DNA from: Glandiceps talaboti
Taxonomy: Eukaryota; Hemichordata; Enteropneusta; Spengelidae
NCBI RefSeq assembly: GCF_964340395.1
Contig: NC_135550.1
Span: forward strand, 9,080,864-9,144,863
Direction: 5' to 3'
Length of the DNA: 64,000 bases
Shown: in pieces, positions 47,501 through 62,500 of the stretch
How the letters are laid out: the number at the start of each line of letters is the position of its first letter
Position numbering within the stretch: position 1 is the stretch's first letter
Position numbers and translations under genes: made by a program
Notes under the pieces: generated by a model
What the model saw: the letters and a program-made list of their open reading frames with translations, nothing else
What the model was told of the DNA's origin: nothing
The model's database searches: none

Positions 47501-50500
47501 ATAATTTCAGATACGGTGTATATTTGGGTTTCTCAGTACATAGATTTGTAAAACATGCTTATTAAAGAGGAAGAAAACATTTCAGGCCTGACCCCCTGTT
47601 ATCTACAAAGGTCAGATGTATAGGTGGTAACAAGATAATAAAGGTTAGTTACATAAACGATCTGGGGAAAAAAAAAAAAAACGTTTTTGGTCAATGCCCT
47701 GCAAAATTCGTGATCTTTTTGAAAATTTCACATTTAATGAAGCCAATTTAATGTCGGACTCACTTATACCTATTTGTAAAGTCAATGGTTTTTTGTATTC
47801 AATGAAGATGAAAAGATAATGTACATTCCATTTTGGTTTCTGAAACATCGAGTCAGCTGATCAAGTGTTTCAATCGCAAATGAAGCCACTAGTAGTACAT
47901 TGCTGTATACAAACAGCCATCACTGTTGATGAACAATGACAGGAAAAACCATGGTGCTGAATCAAATTACACATTATTTGCGGCAACTTTCTTTCAAATT
48001 TGAATAAATAATACTTTGGTTCTCCTGCGAACGAGGCACTGCAGGCATTACAGAAGAAGCCGAGTCTTCAATCAACTTTACGAGTGCTGGATGAAATAGT
48101 GGTGCTAACACATTCTTATGGCTATTTCCGTAAAAGTGGCATGCATCCACCTTTAAGCTGTTACATTCATGTATAATAATCAGTTGGCGTCAAAACTACA
48201 TGCCCTATAGTATAAATTCAGTGTGTTCATTCAAATTACACATTCACAGGATTTTTTTCCCCATGATATAAGAACTTTTCTGTAACAGACCTTGACAAGT
48301 GTTCTACCGTATTTAGTTCACTAGTTATTCTCTTCACTATTGTACACGTATACTTTTAATTTCCCCATCTTACAGTTTCAATTCCCCCTCCAAGCTAGCC
48401 ATTATCAGCTTTTATTACATTCAAGCCTCAAAGAAATTTATTGATGGGACTTCTACCTCGTCTTTTGTGTGTGATACAGTTACCTTTCATAAAACATGTT
48501 ACACAATCAAACACTGAACACTGTTATTGAACAAATGACTGCTGTGCCGTGTTCTATGTTTCACAGTCGCTTCACTTCACTTCTCATTACTGGAGTAAGG
48601 CCTCGAATCAGATTCAGTCAATTTTATTGACCATAGCTACATTTGCGCAGTTTTTCCTTTGTACGCCTTTCACTGCACTAGGGGGAGCTCTGCAGCTACA
48701 GGCAGCTACGAGCATTCGCTTTATTGCTCAAGTTATTTGCAGCATTATTTCTAGTTAAAAATTCATGTTCCTTATATTCGAGTCAATAAATCTTTACTCA
48801 ACTACGTATAGAATGAAGGTGGCTGTCTCCTTTCCTATTGTGGCTAGGCAATCAAGTGACAGGCCATCAGGAAAAAAAGACAAATAATATAGCAAATGAA
48901 ATTGTCAATTAGAAAAGTCCTTGGGTTCCCAATCTACATAACTAGCACTTAGCATCTACAGTATATGTTCCAGTTTTTGAAGGGCACTGCACTTTACTGA
49001 CATGCTGTACAGGCTTACCACTGCAATAAGTAATTGTATATACATTTACATTGTGTAATCTATCGGACAGTTTTCACATAACCAAGTACCCCTGCAACTT
49101 TGGACTATAAATACCTTGACAGGTAACAACATTTAAGAGTACATGTATAACCATTTGAAGCAAGCTATTTTTGGATCATTCCATTTCATCACAGGTACTG
49201 AATGCAGGGATACCTGTAAGAGGTTGAATAAATATTTTTCAACAGAGGAAAGACTGTCCCATTAGCCTGATTAGAGTGGATATAGATTAGTGAACAATAA
49301 CTTAGGTAACAGATTGTAGGAGATATTTTGTCAAGATAGAGGTATCTTGGCAAATACAGTGTTATCGTGCCCTCCTTTCTCTGCACCCACCTGTATGTAG
49401 ATAACCGACACTGTCAAGGGTCTCCTCTCTCTATGTGTATAAATGTGTGTGCATTTGTGATTTATATTTACACTACACTTGAGAGGGAAACTTGTGCCAT
49501 TTCTGCAGGGGAATGTAAACCAAAGATATTGTTGGTATAAATCTAAGGGTCTATTTTCTTTGATTACCGAGTGTATATTAAAGGGGGAACTGCTATCACA
49601 GCCTTCAGACTATTAAAGCTTCTTAATTTGCTGGCAGCCCTGGCATGCATGCCATATGACACAAAGCTGCACCTGTATGCAGATTATTGTCCAAGTACAA
49701 ACATGTACCGGAAATCACCCTCCTTGCAAGTGTATTGACAAGGCATTGATAGGGTTTTATAGCACCCGCATTCATCTGACAGACTGGGGAGTAAATCAGA
49801 CAATCCAGCGAGCAGCAGGAACCATCTACAAGACTATCAGACTCATTTCCATAATAAGAGCTATAGAAATCTGGGTCATAGGATCTGAAGGCTACGACGT
49901 CACCTTAATATTCTCCCCCAATGGATGGCTAATTAGAACAAGACCTGTCACTGCGTTGGCTACCTTCTGCTGGGATATTCTGTGGTGCCCCCTTGGGGGT
50001 CTCACTGATTTATAAGTATTTTTTTTTCTCACAAAATTCCCCAGAGGATTAAAACATTTATAAAAGTACCACGTTGTTGAAAAAACCTGACTTCCGAAAT
50101 GATGGCCATGGATTACTACAGAAAGGGGACTGTGTATATAACTTATACTGTACAACAGCAGTGTCGGACATCAAATTTACAAAAAAAAACACATGCATCA
50201 TACACCCTACACATGATCTATACATATTAATAAATCAACAATTACAGAAATTCCTGAAACACAAAAATGTATGTCCTGACTCAGCTGAAATTCCCAACTA
50301 CGTGATCTGAAAGAACTCTGCAAGACTCCAAGACACATCACAATTCTCTACCCATGCTAAAAAAAAAACCTACTGTGATCTTTGGCCCTATTAGATCAAT
50401 GACAAATGAGCCAGCACCAAAGCACAAGTCCATATTTCACCATAAACATAAACACCTATTTTCAATGGCTCCTCCCCTCTCTTTTTTTCATTTCACAATA

Positions 50501-53500
50501 TCCCCTAATCTATACTGAAGCTACAAAATTCTCATTATACCAAGAGCAGCTGTTTCATAGTTATATCACTGATATCCTTCAAAAGTATTAGTTACATCTT
50601 TTTAATTATTCAGTCTCTTATCCTGACCCAAAAAAAATTCATCAAATGCACTTCCTCAATACATCTTTCTTTTAAATCTGTTTTTTTTTCCTGTTTTTGG
50701 TCATGACTCTGTCCTCCCCTCTCCTCAAGTACAAACGGCTACCAAGTACATGTTAAAGCACTATGCACAGTTCTCTATCTTTGCACAGTGTCCAGTCCTG
50801 ACCAACCAACCACCTGTATGTAAATTTGCACACAAAACTGACAGGGAGCCAAAAGAAAGGACCCACCCTATCCAAATACCGTATGTCACTTTGCGTAGGT
50901 ATTCTAATGCGTGAAGTGTCACCCAAAGGTCAAACAGTGCACAAGAAAGTATGCCAACGTCTGCATTTAAACCTGTGTCAGCTATTTTGGACTGTCAGCT
51001 GCTAGGAGGCGTTCGTGGGATGAGCAGTCCTCCCCATTCTCTCCAACTCCAGTTTGTATTTGAAACTTAAATTTAAGCAATGTTAATATTATGAGAAGTG
51101 GAAGCATAAAAACATGCCATAAGACATGCTTTCTTGCATATCGTTCTTCAAGGAAAGCTTATTTTTTTATGTTTTACATCGAAACTTGCTCTGTATTGAT
51201 GGCTCCATAAACAACCTAAGGCATGTTTCTTTGTATGTCTGGAGAAGAAGCATGAACAAAACACATCTGTGACATACAGCTTTAGTCACTACTTTATCAC
51301 CTCCTACACCCTAAAGAACAAAAAAAAAATATTCTACAGATAATGTTCTGGTTTTCTTTAAGCTCCACCAACTACATGTAAGTATTGAAAGTGGAAAGAA
51401 ATTGATGCCCAGATGCCTGGCATCTTGATATTGCTGAAAACATCTATCAATTTTCACCCCTTTTTTTTCGTCATGTGTGCCCACCATCTGCTAATGAAGT
51501 AAAGAATCCTGCAGGCATAAAGTCAGTACAACAAGAAGATATGTTTAAGATGATACTTTCAAAATCACTACGGAGAGCGAATGAAGATTTGAATGGATGA
51601 AAAGCATCCTTAAGTTTGTTGCCATGGGAAATGTAGTACATATGCACATGACCCTTTGAAATGTGCCAGTACCATAGGCCAGTAAGAAGATCTGCATGTG
51701 AGGTTTTGTTCACTTCGGGTTATTTTTTATCTCTTCAGTGCATTGCATCCTGTAATGATGGCCTGGGAATCACTTTCATTTGTAATATGATCACCCAAGG
51801 TTGAAAACTGCTGTGAAATACGCCATCACATTAGGCTGGTTTTCAGTATAGTTGCTTTGACAAAGGGACTTTAAGGCACGCACTAATTGGGTGGTAAAGA
51901 AATGGATGTCCAATTGTTCAAGAAATATAATTATAACATGCTACACAGGATATGTGTGTATAGGTAAAGCAATTTTCTGACTGATACGCATCGGTTGCAC
52001 ACATTAATTTTACCCCGCTATTTAATAACGCTCCTGTGATCTCCATAGCCAAGCCCCCATACCAGCGAAATTTTCCTTTTTCATTTCCTCATTTTGTTCT
52101 CCTATGGGTAATAACAAGCCCCTCGTTTCGTTTCCATACAAATCCTCTATGCCAGCAACCCATTTGATGCCTAGTTGTCTGCGCCAATTATTTTGTTGAA
52201 TTTGCATTTGTATGCTTATCTAGGCTGGTTATCACCATACAATATGTATATAATATGTGCTGTAACAATAATGTTGCCTTACGATTTGCTTTGGTAATTT
52301 TATCAGCACTGCCAGCAAACTACTGTTCCCTTTACACTATATAGCAGCTGCATTGAAAGTGACAAAAGGCTTTCCTAAACCATGCCAATATTGAGTTCCC
52401 CTGCTGGTCAGTACCCTTTCACTAAAACATCCCCAGTTCTTTTTCTCCATCCCTACAAACAACTCTTTTGGAATGCATTCTCTTCATAACAATTTAAATG
52501 TTATCTGATATTAACAAAGTATTACATGTATATGCAATTCTCTACATTAGATGTTCTTTCTAGTACAAAATTCTTCATCGCCTGCAATCACTATTTTCAT
52601 CTTTTCCAATATTTTTTATGATACACTACAAGTACACAACTGCTCTATGTGTATTTTCTACAGCAAAATTTGTCATCATCGCCTGCAATATCCACATCAC
52701 CATTTTGATCATTTTCAATATGAAACAAAGCTATCACTGTGTTATTGAGTATTGATATACCTGGGTGTTTTAATCACACAAACTCAATATTGTTCACACC
52801 ATGTTCCAATCTTAAGAGTTTCAAGCTTGCTTGCTTATTCAATAAATGTCACACAAACCCAATATGCAAATCTTGGTCATGTTCAGCTTGCCAGTTCCAT
52901 TATGTTGAAATTTGAGGGGGGAAACAATTTTTTCCAGCACAATGAATTTCAATGCAGCCATATACATGTATTACATTTAACAGTATTTGCCTTCCCTTTT
53001 AAGTGATTTCCTGCCTTCCTATGTGACATACACAGTGTCAAAATGAAATACGAGGAGTCCTTCAGTATTAGTGGAAAAACAAAATCACTGCAAATCGATG
53101 TACAATTCACTGCATGTGACTTCTACACAGCAGCTGCAGGTAAATAATCAGATACTGCGCATATGTGCAGAGGAAAATATTCTGTTTGCAGATTCTCACT
53201 TGAAATTACCAATCAAAATTTTGCTCTTTACTAAAAGAAAACATCCCTGGATGTCTCTGTCATCTTATTGAAATTTAACAGGAATGAATATGATCCGCAC
53301 CATGTCAGGGTGGAAACTACACCATCTGTACATACCAACTTACCACCTTACCCTCATCAAGACTCTATAAAAACCACACAACTCTCCTATTTTACCTCTA
53401 TGTTAATCACTGTGCTCATTGAACATAGATCCACACGAAAAAAAACACACCAAATTTGGCATTTGATCAACTATATCTAATGTTCTCAGTTGTGATCATG

Positions 53501-56500
53501 AATTACATCGTCTCATCAGTTCACCATTCGGGCACTGATATCACCGAAGTCATCAAAGCTTTGCCGACATAAGTACTCCACATGAAATATTAATACATAG
53601 AGATTTCATTGGATCTTGATGTATGATCCGTGTTTCACATTGACTTTTACGTGTGTTTAGTTGCACTGCAGTTGGAACGATGCCAAGTACTGCATTATCG
53701 GTAGCCCTAGCAATGAACAACTATACGGGAGATGTGCCTTCATGAATTAGGTCAAGTTCTATCAGATTGGGGCCTCTTTTTCCCTTCTGGCCCATGCTTT
53801 CTACGCTTTCATATTTTGTAATTCTAACGCTCTCTTTTACTTGACAAATTCCTTCTCAAATTTCTATTTTACTTTAATATAGATTTTTTTCTTGCTCGCT
53901 GATAACATCTCAACTCGCACCATTTTTTAAGTAAATTCACCCTTACTGTACTTCAGATCCCTCCAGAGACCTTGCCATTTTCTGCCAGGTTTCACACATA
54001 AATGAAAAATATTTTACTCAATTTGACCTGTACGCTGGAAATTTTCTCAGTTACGGTGTTGCACAAAACAGCATACTTCATGATTTCCCACGTCATCCAG
54101 AAAACAGCACCGAATGTAACGATAAAATAAAATTCCCTCTTCAAAATTTTCTGGATAAAAGTCAAATGCTAGGAAATGAATTGGGGAATAGAGGCAGTTA
54201 TCAGTCTTTTTTGTGTAAATATGAGCCCCAGGAACATCTTTACTCCGAAAGGAAGGTGAGAGTATACACAATATATCTTTTCACCATTTGCCAGGAGAAA
54301 GATAATTCAAAAAGAAAATCTAACAGTAAGCTTGTCTGAAAACCTCTCGGGCAAAGCATTACATTGACAAAATCTACCATAATTTGTAACAAGAGGTATT
54401 CATATCTTAAATTCGCCGACACAAATGTTGCAATTACAAAGTTGAAAGTATTTTGTCACATTATAGTTCTAGGCATCTTGTATTTTGTCTGCGTACGGCA
54501 TAAATTGAAAGTGTGAATTACACTGGCTTACACTGTAGAGCTGAACAATTTCAGTGTATATGATAACCCTTGCTGTCATCTGCTATAGTATACGATTGAT
54601 AGGATCACAAAAGGCCATCGGAAACGGATTTGGGCATATGTTTCATTTCAGTGCAACTTTTTTTGTAGCTGACGACTTGTTCACGGTGTATTTTATTACA
54701 CTATTACGAAAACAATAAGATTTACACTGGCACAAGGTGTTGTACGCAGGCACCTAGCCAAGCTGAGCTGAGATGAGGACATTACATCATATCCACTGCT
54801 GCAGTATTATTAGTCTAGAATTTATTGACCACTGGACTTTTCAGTTCTCTTTACTCAAATTGATTTTTTTCCCTCCCATGAATGTTTGGAATGCACAAGT
54901 CAAAGCTGGCAAGGCCCTGGTGCAAAGAGGTGATGGTTTATCACTAGTCTGTTTATCATAGCACAGACAGTTCTGACAGTTCAGTGTAACTTTTTGGACA
55001 GAGATTTGGAGGCATGCATGCACAGAAGGCAAAATAAAGCTGGCAATACAATAATCTTCGCCCCTTTTTATGTGACTGTATATCCTTGTATTACCTTCAT
55101 GCCACACTGCGAGGATTGATTTTAATGCACCTCTGCATTCGACAGTACACAAGTGATAATCGCCATTTATAATTTACCAGAGAAAACCAACAAAGGGGGG
55201 GGCCTGTTATTCCAGGTGTTGTCTTACAGCACTGCAATGAGTTTACAGTATCTGAAGACCAAATTAAAATGTAATTGTACTTTTTTCACAGGATGTTGTG
55301 TAAATACATGCTATTATTATTATTAATACTGTCCATTAAATTTGGAAATGTTTAGTCAACTGAAGGCCACACATAGCAGGCTGTCTTTCACTTCATACAT
55401 TTACATAAAAACCCCACCACAAATTCAAAAGAATTTACTAGGTGTCATTAAGAAAATTGCAGTCATCATTTCCTCTGAGGTTTTCTCTCATATTTCTGTC
55501 CAAATTCAACAATGGCTAAATTCTTTGCCTCAACGTCATTAATTAAGAGATCAAAGTGAAACATAATGGAGTGAATATTGCTACTCAGGTATTTAACTTC
55601 TGAGAAAGAGTTGTCACGCAAGTACTTTTTTTTTTTCATATGCTACTACTAATGGACTTATCTTCAAAAATACACCAAGTCAACTCTATAACATAAGACA
55701 AAATGACCAACTGGCAGTCAACAATTAAATTTGTGAGAACTGGGATGTCTGTCTCTTTTTTTTTTCTTTCCAGGGAAGCAGCGGTACTAATTTTCACATC
55801 TGACTGATACATTCTCTAGCATTCTTGGGGCATACCCTGTTCCCAGGAGGCATTCCCAAAATGCCAGTACACAGCAAAACAAATTACTTTTCTGGACGTT
55901 CACTTGGACACAACATCCTACTATTATAGTTTCAAATTAAATTTCATTACACAGCTAGTCTCTTATCAGAGATGATGGACAGGTAGAAAATTTAATAATA
56001 ATTCAATAGTTTCCCTTTCAAAAAACACATATGTACAACTACTCTAATTCCATCCAAAGTCATTTTTTTTCCATTTTGAATAATTGAAAAGCTTTCATGT
56101 TACTTTCTATGACTGCTAGATAACCAAAACATTCAAACTAACTGCATTATTTTTCGTCCATCCTGAACACCTTTCTCAGACTTTGGTAACTATGGGTGAC
56201 TGAGGTAGGGTGGTGGGGAGGGTGTTTGTACAAGTAAGAACACCATTTTGTTTAGTAATAGGGCTTTGCACCAGATTAATATTAATCATCCAATTTAGGT
56301 AATCTTTGCCAAGCATAATACCAGATACCCTACAACAGCAAGGCACTGGTGACCACACAGACATGAGTATGTGAGTGGTGATACAGCCTATCTCTACCAC
56401 AAGCTGATATGCTTATCTGTTACTTGTCTGTGCCCAAGTCTCTGATACTGTCACTTTCTCTTGACCTCAGCATCTCAAGTTTGTTTTGACACTGGAGCCT

Positions 56501-59500
56501 ATGTCTTTACATTACTTAGCATCACAACACCCAGTAGAACAAAGACAAACAGCTTGTGGTTAAAACCATGGTGTTGACATTGTATCAGGTAAACTCTCAT
56601 TACTAGATATTAACTCTTCCTACTATGTTTTTTTGTTTTTTTTACTCCGTGACCAGAAGTTGTGACAGGATAGGGTCAACAGTAGGGGTAAGCAATTAAT
56701 AACATTCTAACTTCTACTGCACATTTTCTTCTCACAGTCGTTCTGGTAACATGTAAGAAGAGAAGGTGCTCTGCATCAGGTCTGACAGCACCTTCAGGCT
56801 ACAGTGCTTTTCTTACTACTCGGTTTACTTAATTAGGGGCTTCGTGCTGTTGGGAGGTGATTTGACCACCATTCAAGACAACGTAGTTCTCAGAGATGAC
56901 TGTGGCCTATTACAAGAAGCTAAAGCATCTCTCTTGTTAAAACAATAACAGGCAAAAGGTCCTGGGAATTTGTCAGAGTTACCTTTTGCATTCATGGGGC
57001 ATCAACAATGGCAATATGCTGACGGAAATGATGACAACACACTAATTAGGGAGGGGCAGAAGAGCGGCGTGAGACAAGGACATAAACATAGAAGACAAAG
57101 AAGATATATAAAAATCAAAATGTGCTGAAGATGTCCATTTTGAATACTGAATCATAAATTCTAAACTGTCTCAATGACTAAAATCTCATGCAGAGTTATA
57201 CACTAAACTTTAACATTAGCCTTGTGCGACTAAAAAAGGCACTATACATTTGAAATCAAACCTAAAATGACTCCTTCTTTTCCGTGTCGCACCACTGCCT
57301 GTCATAACACCATGTGCAACATAAACATTACGTGTAAATTTACATTAACATTTCATATAACATCTTGTGCTATTTACGGTTTTCATATTGCATTTCAATG
57401 GTTGCCTGCCTGTATGTCATTCAATTACAAAACATCCATAATTTGAAATTCCACCTGTTCTTGTGCAAGAAACGGTCTTTATAATGCCATTGGTAAAACA
57501 AATACGCTGCAGCTGAAGCCATGCCCCTCAAAGAGAACAAATTGAAGACAGGAAGTTATGAGGCTCCATCTGTCCAACAACTAATCACTTGGCCTGCAGA
57601 TATAACATTACAGACTGCTTATAAGACCTGCACCCTAGGTATACAATGTCAGCTTGATGCTTTGTCAGTATTACTCAGAACTTATTAAAAATGAAATGCA
57701 AGTCAGCTGTATGGTCATTATCATACAACTACCTTTCTTCTAATTGATAACGGAAAGGACAATTTATTGCATTTACCCTACCAACGACCTATTATTGATC
57801 CAGGGTGATTTCCATTTTTTTCCCCATATTGTGCGCGATACACATTTACTACATCGGTGGGTCACTGAGGAGTCAACATACCGCAATGGAATTCAGATGA
57901 ATGGCTTTATTAATATTCTCTTCACAAAGAGTGCAAGTACACTTTATGTCGGCAGCAGATGTTATTAAAATGTTGACTATCAATTCTCAACTGCCCCACT
58001 CACCACAGAATTACAAGATCTCAGAGTAGGAGAGAGGTCACGACCTACACCTGACCACGTTGGATTATTACAAAGTGGGTTTAACAAACTTCTCTGACTG
58101 AGTGCTGAAAGCAAATCAAACCAGTTTCTTGATTTCAACTTGCATCCCTGTTGACAAAAAGATCTACTGATGGAAATCAGCTTCTCCAACACATGCCTCA
58201 TCCCATTTAAATTAACGTTATCTCAATTACAGATAAAAAGCTCTTCGTGCTGCTGTTTTCTCTCTCTGTCTCTCTCTGAAGACACACTAGCAACCCACTG
58301 TGGATATCACTTCAACACAAAATTACCACTACCTGTTCTCTTTTCTTTACAATTCTGTAGTATTTACCCTCGGCTACTTTACCTTGAAAGCTTCAGAGAC
58401 TTTTCTCTCACAAACCAAATCAAGTTTTTTTTCTATTAATCAAATATTATTATAGATAGCATATGCCATCCAAAAAACACAAGCCAGGCCAGTCAAAAAA
58501 AAAAAGTTAAAAAGACCAGGTCCTGGTTTGTAGAACCTTGGAAATGAGACAGCAGGAGGTAATGACTACAGAGTAAGGAGAAACTGTAAAACATCTCACT
58601 CTCAAGACTAAATGCCATCATGGCCCAGCTCACTTGACAACACAAACAACAAGCCCTGGAAGACATTTACCATTATCATCCCACATCATTCTTATCTATG
58701 TAACAAACTATGGCATAGAATTTCCCACACTCTGATAGCTTCATTCCAGGCCAGACAAGTCTACAGCTAAGGCCACTAGAAACGACACATTCTGTATATT
58801 TAATGAGATAGGGTGAAATTGAAACCAGTACCATTAATACTGCAAGGACAGAGTGCAATCAGCAGGCACATGTTCCTGTGTGTGCACCGTTATTCAATTC
58901 ATATGTCGGTAAATCCACAAATTTCTACTGGCTTGAAAGATCATTAATAACTTATGAGAGGTCACTCTTCCTGGCATTTAGAACGGAAGGAAAGGGGTCG
59001 TGAGGGCAAACCGATGGAATGGAAAGCCAGGTTCTGAATTGGATCGTGCAGTAAGTCATAGCAGTGTTGTCAACTGAAGGATTAAGAAGGAACAAAGAAT
59101 ATCCCCTGAGCTAAAAACCCAACAAGATGTAGCTCACCGATGAGTAATGCAACTTTCCCTCACTGACAGTCATTCATGGTAATTATCTCCAATACCAATA
59201 CCTTCTTCGTTCACCATGTATATATAATTGCACTTTCATTGAAATGTGGATGAAATATTAATGGCAAGAGAAGCTCTCCATTACACTTCTTCCCTGACTA
59301 AACATCCATTATCACACCGACAAAGGCACGCAACACACTTGTCAACTTCCAAGTCCTTGCTTCAGAAATCAATCGATCTCAAAATATCGTTTCTGCCTGA
59401 CTGCAAAAAACTTGTACCACGTCAATTCCATCATGGTTCCCCCTCACGAGAGGAGAGAAATTTCTTATTCACTTCACCATCTACAAGGAAAATAATTGCT

Positions 59501-62500
59501 TGCTGATATTTTTTGACTTTGTCATGTAAGATGCCAGCTCTTGTTGGAAATTCTCCTTTGAGGAAAGCCTAGCGAGTATATAATCAGATGAGATGAAGAC
59601 GACACTGTCGTTATTCCCTTGTGCACTCCCTATTATACAATGCTGTTGATCATTATCAGGAGCAACATCATACTCGCCAGATCAGGTCTTTTATTTTATA
59701 ACCACAAATAAAGCTGGGTTTTTTTTCACAAAGTCCACATATTTACTCACTGTGACATGCACTAAAGCCAGATGTGAAATGAGGTAATTTTGAAATCAAT
59801 TTACACAGACAAAAGATGCATGTATTTTGAACATACTCTACAGTACGCAAGTCATAGACAAAATACATATTTGTGTATGACTTGGTACTAAAACTCACAT
59901 CACACTTAAGAAACGAACTGAAAAGTCAAGTGTGAGAAATTGTAATCTGAGAGACGAATGTTAATTTGAGTAGCAACAGTGATCAACCCCCCCCCCCCCC
60001 CCCCCCCAACAATCATGTGCCCTATATACTCCATCAAATATCACTATCACCTCATGGGCACAAGGTACAGAGATGGCCAGGAACATCTATAAATGTCTCA
60101 TTTCCATTGGCATTTGTACGAGTCTCTTTGGTTGCTATGGCAATCCCTCTCATTTTAAAATTACTCATGCATATTATTCTAAATATATAGATCACAGTAT
60201 GAAAAGAAGAAAACCAAGGTGTTTCATCACCTAGGGGATTTTTCATACCCCGTTGTTTGCAAAATGTCATATGATGCTGTGTGTGCACTAAAGAGCATTG
60301 CTCCCTCATTCTTGTCTCTCTCTCCATAATGCCCACGGTTTCCCTAAACTTCCTCCCTGTGTCATCCTTGTAATTATGTGCACATATTCCATTTCCAACA
60401 AAAACTTCATTTATCTTTGTCTTTGCGGCACAATTCCAGCAATGGCACAGCTATTATGCACTGCATGGCCTACCAATCGTTAAGAAGGTATCGATGTCAA
60501 ACTATTAACGTCACGATATCTTGATTGCACTGGTTCAATACCCAACCAGGAACATTTGCAAATTTTACAAGATAAAGTGGGTCACAGCATGACCTTTCCA
60601 TTTGTACAAATCCATTCCACATGGAATAGAACCATTTTTTCCCTTTCTCTCACAGCAAGAATTCAGCAAACACCAGTGTTACATTTTTTTTTGGACACCA
60701 CACCTTAAAGTAAGGCTACTTAGCACCCTCTCATTCAGAGATCACATCCTAGGTTGTCATTAATCCATCACCTGCATTCTCAGGTGTGTGTATTTTTCAT
60801 CACTATCACTTGAGATATCAGTTCCCTACACTCTTGACTGTGACCTGTGACCTGTGACCTATGACCTTCTTCACTCATCAGTTGTATTTATACACTAAGC
60901 TTAAAACATGATTAAGTACATCAACATGACACGAATCCATGAGAATAAAACTCAAGCCAAAAAGGAATTTTTTTAATTCTTTCCTTAAAACACACCCCTA
61001 AATGCATTACTTTTGCCAACACATCCAGTACCTAGGCAAGTGGAAAGAATGCCTGAGTACAAAAAAATGCAGAAAGCCATAACAACAGGAAAGAATACTT
61101 CACTGCTCATGTACACATGTGATGTTCAGGGTGACTTGTTAGAATGAATTGACTTATGTCGACCACTGAACACTATCAACCATACAGCATTTGAATATGT
61201 CTGTTGCTTTCTTCTCCCACTTGACGACTCCACGCCTGAGGAAGTTGTTAGCAGGTTTCCTTTTCTCAGAACAAGAAACTAATTTCAGATTAGTTTGTTT
61301 TCTCATTAAGTGCAATGTGCTTTCATCTGTGGTGTCATCATCTACAAATTACTGTCCCTAGTACAAATTTGAATCCAGGACATGAAGCAGTGCATGTATT
61401 TGTAATACTACGATAAGACTAAGGAGCCACAGCTGTCGCTTCTCCTCTACACCATAAAAAGTGGGCAATTGTATGTAGTTTTGCAACACACTTGCTGTGA
61501 CCATTTTATGGTGACAATTTCATAAACCTGTTTGACTACTCCTGCGTTTTTATTGATTTTTTTTTAACTCATGCAAGCTATAAAAATAGGCAGGTATGTT
61601 GACTTTCAAAGCTAAAAGCTTTTAAAATTGCTTCAATTCCTACTCCCCACATTTCAAACCATTATTGTTCAAATTATTCATTTCCAAATTTCCTATCACA
61701 CAGTTCTGATGACATCTTTTCAGTGAATGAAACTTCTGCAAACTTCTCGCTTTTTAGGAACTTCAATTTGTTAGATCTAAACACAGTATCCTTGTCCATC
61801 AGTGTGAGTAACTAACAATCATTCACAATGCACATACCAATCGTATTCAGTATCTGGTACTACGAAGTAACCTCTACCCAAAGTACAATACCAACCACCA
61901 TGTCAGAAGTGCAGCTGTATGTAAAGTAAAACCCTGTCAACTAAGATACCTAGTTCCTGACACTTTTTATTGACATACTCCTCCAGCCTTCTGTTTTCCA
62001 TCATTTAAATGGTGGAAAAGTTCAGAGGGTAGACTGAGTTCTCCAAACCAGCAAAGTGGTTCAGTGATATCAAGTTTTCAGAGTTTAGACTGGTACGAAC
62101 AGAACAGATGATAAATATCTGGCTAATATGATGGTTGACCCCATTTCTTTGTATTGACACGGATGACTGACGTCATAACACTAAAAAACAGTTACTTATA
62201 TTTCTGAAGATAGCCATTTGCACTCCATTCAGGAAGGAAGAAACATAATAGCGAGGGAAACACCAACTTCCCAACTTTTGTGTTCACTCATATTAAAACA
62301 AACGTTAATAGTTATCCTTTCAGTTTGCACAGAAAAGTAGGCACAACAAATTTCTTCTTCAGGGGATTTCCTTTATCCGAGTTTCCACTGTAACAATTGT
62401 GACGTTAAGGCCTTTGTTGTCCTCTTCTATACTTCCTTTGTGGTATGCCTTTGAAGAGATGTTGTCTCCTTTTTTTTCCAACCCCTTTCATTACCAAGGG

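Larger units (their letters stand above)
38388..58003 (-). other. putative 19.6-kb intron of the minus-strand gene
   Basis: Mostly unique AT-rich sequence without convincing exons. It contains a GT array (41500-41560), an ATC-type trinucleotide array (43371-43460), a short TG array (44098-44118), a degenerate pair of about 65-bp units (44776 and 44862), a 73-bp hairpin (45547-45619), G18 (46128-46145) and a C run near 55190. Confidence 0.4.

Noticed and set aside
49656-50015. 119-codon plus-strand open frame
   Set aside because: No splice context, no recognisable motif and no AATAAA; consistent with chance in intron sequence.
53344-53364. 21-nt splice-bounded phase 0-0 microexon (SLDEGKV) on the minus strand inside the 19.6-kb intron
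   Set aside because: The phase fits the minus gene, but such short matches between an AG and a GTAAGT are expected by chance in 20 kb. A similar 24-nt case lies near 40837-40870.
59125-59165. Short minus-strand initial-exon candidate (MTVSEGKLHYSS with a TCG|GTGAGC donor)
   Set aside because: Too short, weak start context, and cannot sit between the exons at 62580 and 58004 without breaking the frame as an internal exon.
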